The notes: generated by a model from the sequence alone, not told the origin. A stretch of 64,000 nucleotides of DNA from Antrodiella citrinella (GCA_004802725.1 SGPM01000116.1:1-64000); one strand, 5' to 3'; counted from the first letter of the stretch, positions 47,414-59,173 are shown. Made by a program: numbers and translations.

Positions 47414-49165
47414 TCATCGGACGTGATCCACCTTATTCTCAATCTCCAACATAGAACAAAACGCTGCGGTCTGCGGATTTGGGTAATGCGGTGCTAGAGG
47501 TACCGGGGTCAGCGCGATACAAGCTCGAGTAGAACGTCTGAACGCACGTTGAACTTTTCCCGTACTCTCTGCTTCACCAGGCCCAGGTGCCGTCTTTGCG
47601 AACACCTGCACATCCTCCACGGGTTTCACCTCGAGTGAGGCCCCCGTAGCGTCAGTAAAGACGTGCGCTTTCACCCACTCGAGCTCCCGCTGTACGGCTT
47701 CTCGGGCGGTAGCTTCGTCGGGATATGCCAGCTGTGGACGGTTGGTCGACATATAGCGATTGAAGGCGCGTGTAATGGCGAGCCACTCAGGGTCGTAAGA
47801 GATAACTGGAGATGGTGAAGAGGAGCCTGTAGGGATGTCTACCACCTGCACACATCTCGTCAACGTTGACTGCGAAAGAATGAGGCATGACGTCGTACCT
47901 CCAAGAACTGTCTTCGAGGGAGACATTTGTCCAACGCTAAGAACTTGGTTTCGAGCGGTTTGGGCGGTGGAGGGGGAGGCTTGGCAACTTCCTCTTCCTC
48001 GTCGTCCAGCACAATTTCATCTGGATTTGCAACCACCGCGGGTGCAGGTGTCCCTCCAGGTACGTATTGTGCTGCAGAAGCCGCAGCAGGGATCTCATCT
48101 TCGACGCCTTCGTCTTCAATCACAATCTCGTCGGGATTCCGCTCCACAACTGTCTCAGCTCCTTCGTGGACAACTTCGGTGTCAGGATGCAGGACGGTCG
48201 CTTCAAACCGACAATGCAGATGCGCAGAGAACCACCATTCTGGCTTCAAGGTCCTCAGCAATCCCATCATCGGCGGACTTCCCAACGAGCCGGTCTCAAT
48301 GTCGCCTTTGAAGTACGGCTTCCTTTTTAGAAGCCCGTGGAGGTTGCCGTGACGTTCAATAGACTGCGGCCAATCATGCGACAAGAAGATACTGGGGCGA
48401 GACAGCTTTAAGGAAAATAACGCAAGTCAGCCACCAAAGAGCCAGAAAGAAAAGGATATAATGTACAAGGGAGAGACGCATGATGTTGTATTCGCGGACA
48501 TGATAGATACTTCGCATTGCGCCTGCATTGTACGGAAGTCGTTCCAAATGACCTGTGTAACGTGGTCAAAAGTTGAACGCGTCACAGAAACTGAATCATA
48601 TTTACCGACGCGGAAGTCCTGCGACTTGAATATCCCCGACGCTCCAGCTATTCGCACCCCGTTCACATGCACACACCCCGCATGGCCCAGAAAGAACATG
48701 TTCGGCGCTATCCATCCGCCATGATAACTACACGAGCGAGTCTCAGCAGAAACTGCGGTTAGAGAGGGGCAATCACCGATTACAGCTCCCAGAAGTAATT
48801 TGACGCTTCATGGTTTCCGCCGATGACGATCGTCAAGATGGGTGCATTCTTCTCGCCAGTGTAGTATCTAAAGAGATGTCAGTGATCCGTGACTTGTGTT
48901 TCGTGTACCTACTTGTAGAATCCGCCCAGCGCCCGGTATTTGTCCGGCACGGCCATACACTGCAGATCGCGTTCATTGCGGATTGCTTGGAAGTCGCCAC
49001 AAATGAGGAGCAGATCAACTTTATAGTTGTTTTGAACTTCTAGAGATGCGATATGGAAGTAAATATCGTCCAGGGCACCATGACAACATCCCTCAATGGC
49101 AATCTGCGCAATCGTGAATGACTGGGCATCGACAGATACAAGGCAGAATGTCAACTTACCTTCAT
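47414..49165 (-). CDS. DBR1: RNA lariat debranching enzyme
   Basis: This metallophosphoesterase cleaves the 2'-5' bond of intron lariats in the nucleus. The coding start is only two codons, ATGAAG, in the first exon (49165-49160), followed by GTAAGT; the next exon begins IAIEGCCHG, giving [11 protein letters not shown]. Metal and active-site motifs are [45 protein letters not shown] and [25 protein letters not shown] and [12 protein letters not shown] are also typical. After the catalytic domain come an acidic linker ([11 protein letters not shown] and a similar [13 protein letters not shown]) and a DBR1 C-terminal domain, ending near ENKVDHVR. Six or seven exons. Confidence 0.94.
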
Positions 49166-50436
49166 ATTGTTATGTCCGGAATTTGCAAGATGGTGCAGTT
49201 TATGCGATCTGAAGGCAACAATCTGACGACGAAAAGTGTTTACTATGAAAAAGTTCATAACTAGCAGCTGCAGCTGCTGCTGGGAGGGCGCGGGTCGGTG
49301 TGTGTGCATGCTTGGCAACGGCTTCGTGTACGATGCCGGATTGGGACATCGAGACATGAGGCTATACTTGGCCTATATTATTATTAGTACTGTACCGCGT
49401 ACTTTCAGAATCAACAATCATTGGCCGCAATGTCTTTTTAGTCTCTTGATTCAGAATATCATGCCTGCCAACATCACCTATTCTTCTCCTCCGAATCAAT
49501 CTACCCCTCCAGCGTAGGTTTCTTTCTCAAACATCCCGAACCAGTCTGCGTAGAATCACCAATTGATCGTGATTCGGCCACAGTCGCTACTATGACGAGC
49601 CGCAGCAATACACTGGTCGGGGCTCTGGGCGGCACAGATCCCCCGATTCATCTCTGATCTCTGGGGCCGCGAGTCGTGTTCACGTTGTGACCGGTGTCGC
49701 TGTGTACATCGATGTCACAGGCGTACGCCACACCTGATGGAAGCCTGTCTATCGTCATGGGCAGAGGTAGTCAGACGAAACAGCGTATCGAGTGGGGGAT
49801 GAGATGATGGTGGTCATTCAAGTGTCCAACGCTTCAAGTCAGAATTCACGAAAGCAGGTGCGTCGTTGTCCTTGGTTGAAACTTGACCATCGCTTCCGCT
49901 CGTTGCCTCATGTTCATCGCAGGTCAAAGCACCTTGTTCTTTTCTTAGGTCGGGCTTTGACATGATTACGCCAGTCAGTACAAAGCACCTCGCGATATTG
50001 TGCCGAGACATTGCCCCTCCCATCAATCACAGAACGTTCCAGGACCTGCAAAGCTACGAGCCCATCAGTCGCAGCTTTGACCATCTGGCTCTTCACAAAT
50101 TCAAAGCGTCGGCGTCCCATCAACCCTACCTCGACCGAATTAGGAAAATACTGGCTGGATGTGGAATGTTTGGAGAGCAAACGGTAAAGGCGCATCGAGG
50201 CTGAATCTCGTATGTTTTCTTTGCTGTGAAATGTGGAGGAGACCCTGCGTACACGACCTCTCCATGAATCACAAATAACCGCTGGATAATGTGATATATA
50301 TATACCTCAGGAGGGAGCTGCTCTCTCATTCCAACATTCTCCTCTCATCCTTCATCCTCTCATCTCCTCGACCTCAAACACCCACGACATCCACGACGAC
50401 GAGGACGAGGACGACATCGAAGACGACGACAAGAAC
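49166..50436. other. Intergenic, no confident gene
   Basis: Short frames only. A CAGCTGCAGCTGCTG run lies near 49265. At 50298-50310 a TATATATATA run precedes the pyrimidine-rich leader of the following open frame. Confidence 0.35.
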
Positions 50437-51227
50437 GCATGGCAAGACCCCTTACCCCCTCTGGTTGCCCGGTAAGTAACTCGCCCTTGTTCTTTACTGA
50501 CGCACACCGCCCCTTTTCCGCGCTCCTTGTTGCGTTCGTTGCCAGGTTGCGTTGGTGGTTACGTCTTTGCCCTCGACGGAGGGCCCCCCCTCGGCAGAGG
50601 GATGCCCCTTTGCTCCGGCAGGGGGATGCCCTCGACGGAGGTTGCCCTCCCAATGTGGAGGAGGCTACTCCCCGTAATTCCCTCGACGGAGGAGGGCCCC
50701 GACGGGGGACGCCCTCCCAATGTGGAGGCTGGTTACCCCCCTTTCCCTCGACGGAGGATGCCCCTTGCCATGCGCATAGGTTGCCTTGCCCTGTGCAGGA
50801 TGCCTTCGACGGAGGTTGCCCTCTCAATTGGGAGGATGGTTATTGGCTTTTGACTTTCGTCCCGGGGCCCGCTCGACGACGGGCGGACCACTGCTTCCGA
50901 GTCTGGCGGGTCACCCGCCCTTTCCTTCGCACCTGCACGTTCGCTTCTATTGATGCCCCGGGTTGGGGGGTGGTTGTGTTTTCCACAGATCCCCTCCATG
51001 AGCGACGTCGGATCAGGGCAACTATGGGTTGGTACCGTACGTACGTTTCTTTCCCTGAGGGAGGGCGCGCTGCATTTGCAAGCGTCCTGGCGCAGACCTT
51101 TTCGGGGACCGGCGTTGATGAATATACGTGGACAAGACTGTCCGACAAGGGATGGACCAAGTGTCCTGCTCTGTGTCAGACCGAAACGTCCACTTCTCAG
51201 TTACTCTCAGCCACTGACTCACTGTAG
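50437..51227 (+). other. GC-rich open frame containing a minisatellite
   Basis: A 262-codon open frame begins ATGGCAAGACCCCTTACCCC, with a GTAAGT right after the CCG of SGCP, so a short first exon is possible. The open frame runs through a repeat at about 50570-50835. No family is recognised and the frame may simply be GC-rich sequence without stops. It sits directly left of the KDZ element and could be a relic of another element. Confidence 0.3.
50570..50835. repeat. Degenerate minisatellite with CCCTCGACGGAGG units and small hairpins
   Basis: Five copies of CCCTCGACGGAGG (one as CCTTCGACGGAGG) are scattered over 265 bases. Three are interleaved or followed by CCCTCCCAATGTGGAGG or its variant CTCTCAATTGGGAGG, each a small hairpin (CCTCC...GGAGG). 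Confidence 0.65.
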
Positions 51228-51979
51228 ACACTCACTTTCACCGAATTATTTTCACTATGAGACGAATGAATTCACTGTGAAGACAGTGAGTGAGTGAGTG
51301 AGTCGGACGGGGGCGAGACGCCGTGCGGCAATCCCCGCACCTCATCGCCATATATGGACCGCTCACACAGCGTTGGTCTTCCACCGAACCCTCCTTCGTC
51401 CTGTCTCTATGCCTGTCCCCTTCATGATCATCGCTGCTGCCGCCGCCTTCCTTTCAGCACACATCGTCCCTCTCCTACTCGCTGCTCGCTGCCCTCTCCT
51501 ACTCGCTCCATCGCCTACGTCTTCCACGACGTCCGATCTCTCCCGCTCGCTCCGTCGTCTAGGCTTGACGTTTGCCCAACGGTCGTCCTCGTTCGTCGCA
51601 ACACTCGCCTTTTTGCAACTCACAACTCTTACTCGTTGGATTCGCGTTCTTGATGGTCACGGTGAAGTAAAGGTGATTGGGAACTGGTGTGAGCGACGTG
51701 GGCGCTGTGTATTGCTATTGGTACGTTCGGCGCATCTCACAAGATCGCATTGGTGTGCTGACATCTCCATTAGTTATTTCCTGCGTGCGTCGTGTCTGCG
51801 ACACTTTTTATTACAACACTGTCATGTGTCATTGTGTATTCGTCGTACTTGCTCCGGAATTCTATTCACCATCTTCATCAACCCGTGTCGCATGTTTCGT
51901 GCGTGTTCAGCACCCAGCACAGCAAGATATTTCAGACAATGTATGTATTCTTTGTTCGTATGTGTTCTCCTCTGCCCCC

Positions 51980-54880
51980 ATGTCTCGGGACGTGATGGGG
52001 GAGACTCCTCAGAGTCGGCTTGTGATCACTACCTCCTCCGTACCGTCTACGCAGCGTCCGACAGCTCAAAGCCGAATGGTATTTACTGCTCCTCAAGACC
52101 AGCCAAACAGTGCTCGTCAACGGCATGCCTCTTCGAGTCGGCTGGATTTCGGTGGAAGTGCAGGCAGTGGGCGAAGCAACCGACACAAACGTGCCAGATC
52201 GGCGAGCTCTTCAGTATTGTCAATGGTCCCAGAAGTTGAAAGGGCCATGCCGACATTCATTCGTGCGGACGTACGCACCGAAAACGTGGGCGACGTACTG
52301 ACAGATGTATCGGCGGACAGGGTACAACAGCTTCCCGCGGTCGACTTTGGTGCGCAACACCTGCGCGGCGAGGGCGCAAGTGCAGACCGAGTCCGTCAGC
52401 TCGATGCATATGTATCGTCTGGTATGGTGCGCGCGTACTGGGCTGCCCTACTAGCAGAGGAATGTTCTCGTTTTCGGTTGGACCGCTCTCTCTTCGTGTT
52501 GCAGAATTGGGACGAGCAGGAACAGATGCTTCAGGTACGTTCTTTTGCTTTCAGTTATTATCAAGAAGTTGAATGAGTATCGTGCAGCTCGGTTCATATA
52601 TCCATGTTGCTGTGTTGCCGCGAGATCAGGACCATCACGGTATTGCGTGCACATGCCCCCGTTGGAAGTCGAAGAACACCTGTCTTCACGCCTCGACCAT
52701 GTCGTACCACCTTCGTGATATGCTCGCTTTGGGTACCCATGTTGCGAGTCCTCTCCCGGTGGCAGTCTTATTGTGCTCGACCGCCTTCCTTGACCGTCTC
52801 GTGTTCTCTTGTGTCGGAGAAATCGGTCGATATCTATCCGGCAAACGAGCAATAGTCTCGCTTCAGACAACAGGACGATGGCATTGCCAATCGTGCCGAT
52901 TCTCCCCGGCTTGTAAACATCGTCCTCACGCCATCGCTTTCGCCATCGACGCCAAACTGCTTGATAGGAATGATCCGGCAGCAAACACTGGCGGCGACAT
53001 TNNNNTNCNNNNCTGAATTGNGNNCGNNCCNGATGNCGACANNAANNCNNTCNTGNATAAGACNGCANNNCNCGTANGNCNNGNNTGNTNNNNGTNNTGN
53101 GNNTNTCNCNNNATTCCNNTNNNNCCNCNNNGCTGNNGCNCTTNNNNAAATGANNCCNCNTNNACGGCNCNNNAANGNNCNTANANNNGCCTCNACNNNN
53201 CTNNCNNNCCCTGGTCNNNCNGNNCTNNCNGTNNNNATNNNNNTTCGTCGATAANGAATCNTNTNTNCCGCGTTCACAAGGNCAGCGACACTATTNGACG
53301 TGANCATGTCGAAGGCNNTAACGATAGAGGTNNTTTCATGTCCACTCTGTCGCCATGCACGANGNCANATNGGACCCGACTTATCCGAGTTNGGNCTTTT
53401 CAATTGGAATAATCGCTTCGTGTTCGCACATGANGTTCTCAATACCTTCACCAANATGTTCACTGCATCTGAGACCCCNTTCACCGNNTTCTGTCTTGTC
53501 ATGCGGCGCACATACATGGACCACGGACCTGNTCAANTGTTCTGCTCAGATGACACNTTCATTCGNGTATGGTTCGCATTCATTCGTCTTCAAGGTCCCC
53601 AGCTTGGTAGCACCATGACGTGCCCAACNTGNGGTNCATCTCCATCCATTGTCATCGCGGACGGTGTCAGCCTGGCNCCTCATATCTCGAAACTCACATC
53701 ACGNGTATGTCCCCCGACAACAACCACTCCACGTAGTGAACGTCTTGAGACAATCTCGTCTCACAAGGCGCAGCGCTTGCCTGCTATCAAAGAGCCNGCT
53801 CTTCGCTCNTTGATCAAGAAGTTCNTGGANGCCACGAAGACGCAAACAGCTNTTGATNCTGTNGATCTTNGGCCCATTGCNGAACCTTATCCAGCNCTGT
53901 ATNNTTTTCTACAACTGTACTGTCGNAACGGTCCACATTCGCCTCACTTCAAGAGCTTCCGAANNCTCTTAGATCAGATCANCGCCCCCGACATCATATT
54001 GCAGCTCGTACCGTATGCNGCNATCTCAATCCTGCGTAATNTNTCCACNGGTCAAGACTTCGANGCTNACAACATACCCGACTGGCTTCAGCNTCATATT
54101 CCAGCCATGGGNCATGTTATTAACAGNCTTCGGAGTTCNAAATCTCCAGTACCANNGGAGTTGTTTGCGTTGGCCGGCTGGCTCGCCGATCGNGCAAACG
54201 ATGTCTACTCTCGTCTTGCGNTNCANGNNCCTGGGCCTNTTCTNTCTGATTTGGGCACTGATACNGAGTGGCAGCAAACGGGCACCTGNTANGGGTTACC
54301 GCCGATCAGACTACGTCGNACATATCCCAAATTGCGATATGACAACAGTCCCACCGACCGTAATNCCGAAGANAAGGCAGACNNCAATTGCAANAAATAC
54401 TANAGCACATACTCGAAGTCTACNCTGGCNGGCGGTATCATGGTGCTTTGGTGCACCCATTCCATATGTCTTGGATTTCACACTATGCCTATNGCNGAAG
54501 GACGCAACGACGTATTCTCAGCCATCTACACCCGATTTGAGAAAGCTCCCGAAATNATNGTTTACGACTTCGCATGTCAGCTNGCTGCNTATTCTTTCGT
54601 TCGCGAAGCTCGTTATTTCCAAAACACAAGATTCCTNATNGACGAGCTCCATGCACACGGTCACTCGGGTTGNGGGCAAGCAAGTTTNGCGAGCAACTCT
54701 ATGCTCTTTGACGAGCGTATACGTGGAATNAACACAAGTGCNGCNGAATGTGGNAACAAGGGAATCAAGCGNATCCGCAAGACTGTCAGCTTCATGACTT
54801 ACGAGCANGCNGTNTTATTCACGAAGGTATTCATGGACATNTGGAACCGCACAATTCAGATTCGGATGTCAAANNCATAG
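51980..54880 (+). CDS. KDZ transposase with SWIM zinc finger
   Basis: Exon 1 (51980-52533) starts MSRDVMGETPQSRLV and is Ser/Arg-rich. It joins after a 54-nt intron (GTACGT...GTGCAG) to GSYIHVAVLPRDQDHHGIAC and a SWIM finger, CTCPRWKSKNTCLH (CxC-x8-CxH), then WHCQSCRFSPACKH (a second Cys/His cluster). A heavily ambiguous stretch follows to about 53260. The second part begins near 53300, SCPLCRH, then GPQLGSTMTCP with SPSIVIADGVS (the DGVS after CP-CG type clusters of this family). The catalytic region reads GGIMVLWCTHSICLGFH, VYDFACQ, DELHAHGH and ECxNKGIKxIRKTVSFM, with acidic residues in the expected places. The N-bases prevent a judgement on whether this copy is intact. Confidence 0.8.
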
Positions 54881-54958
54881 TGNTGATTATCTANAGAGNG
54901 CTANTATGNGTAGAGNGGAAATNACTTNNCTATATAACAGTCCACTGCNCNGAAAGAA

Positions 54959-56900
54959 TTANGACTCATNGNAAGGAGACATTNCTATCATGTTAGAAGA
55001 AAAGGTATNANATAATATGTCNNTNGGGTCTCGTNGNNTCANAGCAGANTCCTGCNCAGCTTGAGCNGCTNGCNCTTTCATNGNACTGATCTCNNGTTCC
55101 AAATCNAGCTTCTGTTGTCGAAGGTNCTGCACCNNAGCATTGAGNGTGCGAGCNTCNGANNCNGAAATACNCTTGGAATCATGTTGACGAGCATGTGCCA
55201 AGGCAATGTCTTGGATCTTGCCAAAGATCTCACGCTTCTCAACNNGCTGCGANGTAAATGCATNGTCGAGAAGGTTGGAGACCCAGCATTTGCTGATACC
55301 TTTGCGGGTTGTGATGCTTTGAGGCCTGCAAATTACNTAGANANATNAGGAANTATACATTCACAGNAANGAAAGTACATACCGAGCCATATACACNAGA
55401 ATATATGGAGAGGCTGCCGCCTCGAGCAGCTCTGCCTGAGACTGTAGTTAGCNNGATACANGTNCACAGGGATTGGAACATACAGCACACATGAGTCGCC
55501 ACGCTTTTTCNGAGTACCGTTTGCGAAGCGGCTGGCTGGTGTTGAGACGAGCAGCCTCTGTCGTAGCCCCACATCAANNCAAGTNCNNGTANANNATATA
55601 TGANAAAACAAAACTTACGCAGACGCTCTTCGTGGCGAATTTGTCTCTTAGCTTTCGGCCTAATCTTGATGGGAGCCTTAGGCAAAGGCGTATCAGGATC
55701 AGAACTGGCATCTTCGTAATCNTCGTNATCTTCTTCNGACTCAGAGTTTGATATGTCTTGCAATTCAGCAGGGTCTGNGGAGGGTGGTGCTGTATGNATA
55801 GTCNCANGAGTGCANGNCACNTACAAAACAACTATGCACNTACAGCTCGGAGGAAGATCTGGCGTGGGAAGACCNGCCCACTCCTGAGTGNCAACAGGTA
55901 TAGNGATGNCATGAATCGCAGCCTGAGGTGACNCCTNCAACACAATATCAGNNTACATNGAGGCCNNGAGTCAATGAGGTCACTGACCGATGAGACCGTA
56001 GGATAACNGGGAGAATTGANGAACTCTCTGAACTCGTNGTCNTTCATCNTGAGCTCAGGAAAGCCACCAGGAAAGGTTATCTGCCCCTCNCCCACANCTG
56101 CAGCACCCTCCATNNATGGCCAGACACTGGGAGACATCGCAGGCAGAGGGGCNAAATAGTCCATTGGAATCGTCGCCATACCAAGTGGCGAGCTNGCAAC
56201 GGCCTGCTCCGGTTGAAAGAACTCGATAGGAGAGAAAGATGCNGGTTCATATTGAACCGGAGAATATGGTGCAGGNGTANGAGGTTCCGGCNACTGAGAG
56301 CCCATAGGACTTGAAGAAAACTCGGACTGGCTAGGGCTACTTGACGCCATAGGGCTTGATGGCGGAAGCATTCTCTATGCAAAGAATATNGTTGGGTNAT
56401 CAGTNAGAGNGGGACGGGCTGGCAGACGTACNGGTTTCTTCTTCTTCGGACCAGGCGCGTGACAACACATTGGTCCGCCCATCTGCGCNCGTGCCCCGTT
56501 ATCCATACAACCTTGACGACAAAAACGCGCTACANAAAGGATTNATACNCACAGCANCCGGCGACGAAANGTACTCACGTCGCTTCAGAGTCGGGTTGCC
56601 CATATTGAGCAAANACGCCAGTGCAGGAGAGGCTGGGGATCGACGNCAGGTTTCGACNCGGTNCGCAGTTGCTGAGTGGAANGAGGCTGGGTCACGNTGG
56701 AACGAAGGCACCCGATCAACAGGTGCCTTCGACGAGGCNNANNGCGAGCGNACCAGAAGGTGAGCAACGANAGGCGACGGACAGCACGACNAGCTGGAGG
56801 TGGGCGTCGGGGTGAGATGCGTACATGGTGGATATATAGCAAGGAGGCGGGAGAAGTGTTCGAGTAGTCGACGTGGCCAGCTTTTACGTGGTTCCAACCC
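54959..56900 (-). CDS. Accessory protein of the KDZ element, unknown function
   Basis: A minus-strand, multi-exon gene convergent to the transposase. Exons that can be seen: a basic start (FHSATA, RRSPASPAL, LLNMGNPTLKR) joined across a GTGAGT...CAAG intron to CMDNGA, GGPMCCHAPGPKKKK, and PVRLPARP; a Ser/Pro-rich exon (MLPPSSPMASSSPSQSEFSS, then SFSPIEFFQPEQAV); an acidic stretch (AELQDISNSE, DYEDASSDPDTPLPKAPIK); and a last helical part (REIFGKIQDIALAHARQHDS, then a coiled coil near 55080-55140). Exact exon borders are uncertain because of ambiguous bases. I do not recognise the family. Its position inside the inverted repeats suggests it belongs to the element. Confidence 0.5.
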
Positions 56901-57005
56901 AAGCACCTTTTTCTCTGTTCACCATTGGCCGGACACCTTTGCCGAAATTCACTCACTCACTCGTTCACTCACTCACTCACTCACTCACTCGCTGTTCACC
57001 TATTT

Positions 57006-57260
57006 TTAACTCACTCTATCACTCATTTTGAATACGTGGACACCACTGTCTCTTACTGAGGCGGACACTTCGACCGGGAGAGGACTCGCGACATGGGTAC
57101 CCAAGGCGAGCATATCACGAAGGTGGTACGACATGGTCGAGGCATGAAGACAGGTGTTCTTCGACTTCCAACGGGGGCATGTGCACGCAATACCGTGATG
57201 GTCTTGATCTCGCGGCAACACAGCAACATGAATATATGAACCGAGCTGCACAAAACTCAT
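57006..57260 (-). pseudogene. Inverted fragment of the KDZ transposase SWIM exon
   Basis: Reading on the minus strand gives the same start of the SWIM exon as at 52588 onward: VQLGSYIHVAVLPRDQDHHG and CTCPRWKSKNTCLHAST, differing from it at very few residues until SPLPV, then diverging. The DNA identity extends left across the upstream intron into exon 1, so the copy covers about 57070-57410, matching about 52430-52766 in reverse. It is a 5' fragment of a second copy, or part of a rearranged end. Confidence 0.85.
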
Positions 57261-57739
57261 TCAACTTCTTTGTAATAACTGGAAGCCAATGGACATACCT
57301 GAAGCATCTGTTCCTGCTCGTCCCAATGTTGCAACACGAAGAGAGAGCGGTCCAACTGAAAACGAGAACATTCCTCGGCTAGTAGGGCAGCCCAGTACAC
57401 GTGCACCTGTTACGACAAAGCATGTTAAGCCTGTCAAGTCTAGTCTGAGTGTATCTGGGTTCTTGCTTAAGACACTTTGTATAATGAACAAAGGAGGTCA
57501 AGCTGAAGATAATCCTCAGCGAGACTACAGGTTTATATACTGGTACAGATATGNTGAGTCAAAGAAGAAAGTAAGCAAGAGAGACTTAGTAATACAATGA
57601 GCTAGGATGAGTAAGCTCTACAGCTTATGTTGAATAAGCAAGTCATATGACGGTGAGGTCACGGGATGGAATGAGTCATGAAGATGACGAAATGAGAAGA
57701 AGAGATAAAAGAAAAAGAAAAGAAAAATAACTAGAGTTA

Positions 57740-58352
57740 CTACCGAAAACTGTAACATTGTGACAACACCTTTCCAGGATACATGTTTGAGTATTGGAGA
57801 TTGCTGATCTAAAAATATAATGTCCGACAACGCATCCACGCGAATCATGGGCATCTTTCCATTGGAGGTAAGCTTGTAGCAGGGTTCTCGAATAGCCATG
57901 ATAGTGCCCATCGGGAATAAAAGATCTGCCTCGTCCTCGTCAGTCCATTGTGAAAGGATAATGGTATATGCTTAGTCTGGAAGTGTGGCCTTCGGGATCT
58001 TGCACTGCAGAATCTACACCAACAACATGACCTATTCAACGATCATCAGTATGAGAGCAACAACCGATCGCGACATGAGTGGCCTTACTAGTCTGACTGA
58101 TGATTTGACATAGCAGAAACTTTCCCTAGAATAGATTCAAAAGCGTAAGAGCAGGAATCTGAAGAAAGACGTCCTCATCCCACCTCGTGTCTCTTTCTGA
58201 CCAGCATTTCTGAAATGCTGACTACGGCATGGTGACGAATAAGTACAACTCGAATGATCGTCAAGAAACGGGTTGGGCCTACTTCTCTTCAAATCTTCTA
58301 GCTTGCGAGTGGAGAACCCAGGAACTGTACTAACGTAGGTTTGACGCGACAT
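57740..58352 (-). pseudogene. 5' fragment of a TPR/SET-type gene
   Basis: Minus-strand exons give STVPGFSTRKLEDLKRSRPN and then FLDDH; after an intron, GVDSAVQDPEGHTSRLSIYH and YPFTM; and, one base out of frame, DEDEADLLFPMGTIMAIREP, CYKLTS, RVDALSDIIFL and SPILKHVSWKG. This order is familiar from Agaricomycete proteins annotated as TPR- and SET-domain proteins, of which it would be the N-terminal part. The frame break near TMD/DEDEADLL and the lack of any TPR or SET part downstream (toward the KDZ element) indicate truncation. Confidence 0.55.
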
Positions 58353-59173
58353 ATATTTTCCTTTATTCTCATGAGCAACATGTCACGAGAGCGCGAACTG
58401 GGCAAGTAAGATGGATTTGGGAAGCTCGTTGGCTTTGGCGGGGGGAAGGGAGCGTTCGTGCATGTGCACTGCTTTCACATGTTCGAACTGTTCCTTCAAA
58501 CCGTCGCCAAATGCGTCACTGGAGGCTCCTGTACGTGATCCCATAGATCTGTTTGGTCCCAAGCCTCACTGCTCAGACTTGAACCGCGCGCGTGTGTGTG
58601 ATAAAACTTGAAGCATGTACAGCTGGTTGCAAAACGATATGCGAGTCGACATTTTTACCTGTTGGGAAATTTAGAGATCCGACAAGCTAGCCGAGCCCGC
58701 CCCGACCTCCAGGCTCCCGACCTGTTCGTTGGTGGTGCAGCGCACTACCAGATGTTGGAATAGGTCTGGCATCATCTGCCGGACCCGCTCCATTTCATTT
58801 TCCGAACAGTTGTGGGACCAGTGACTCGCACATCGTTTTGCAACCAGCTGTAAGCTGCCACATTGCCTTGAGAAAACCGCTGAGCTCACATTGCGTGGAA
58901 GATGAGACCAAGTCTACACTAGCTTTTGTGGATACCGGGTGATATTTGAACAAGGTCAAGCAGAAGCCTCTGAGAGTCTCTCAGTCTGAGAAATTCACTG
59001 GGCCTCTCGACAATAAGCGCTTATATCGATGACTCATCTTTGCTCTGTCACAGGTGCCACCGACTGAGTACTTCACCCAAACTTCACCTTCATTATTTGT
59101 TCATTATCGTCTTCTTCTATATTTCGCAAGGTCTTTGGGACATACCCAGTTGTTTCACTTCTTCCCCACTTTC
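58353..59173. promoter_or_regulatory. Divergent intergenic region upstream of ICP55
   Basis: No gene seen. Two nearby inverted words (GAGCTTGCAAAACGATATGCG-like at 58615-58640 and its rough complement near 58830-58850) form an imperfect inverted repeat. The right end should contain the ICP55 promoter. Confidence 0.35.

Larger units (their letters stand above)
51284..56993 (+). mobile_element. KDZ-type DNA transposon, about 5.7 kb
   Basis: A plus-strand transposase gene (51980-54880) and a minus-strand accessory gene (about 54960-56900) lie between (GAGT)n at 51284-51303 and (ACTC)n at 56948-56993, which are inverted with respect to each other. The repeats are simple and the inner flanks do not match, so the true ends may extend farther or the repeats may be the ends. 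KDZ (Kyakuja-Dileera-Zisupton) elements are abundant in Agaricomycete genomes. Ambiguous bases are dense from 53000 to 56760, as would happen if several diverged copies were merged by the assembler. Target-site duplications are not evident to me. Confidence 0.75.

Noticed and set aside
50437..51227. The 262-codon open frame as a protein-coding gene.
   Set aside because: It runs through a repeat, has no family resemblance, and GC-rich sequence gives long frames by chance. Listed only as an open frame.
51284..51303. GAGT tandem arrays considered as part of a CRISPR-like or satellite array.
   Set aside because: They are simple tetranucleotide repeats with no spacers; their inverted placement relates to the transposon.
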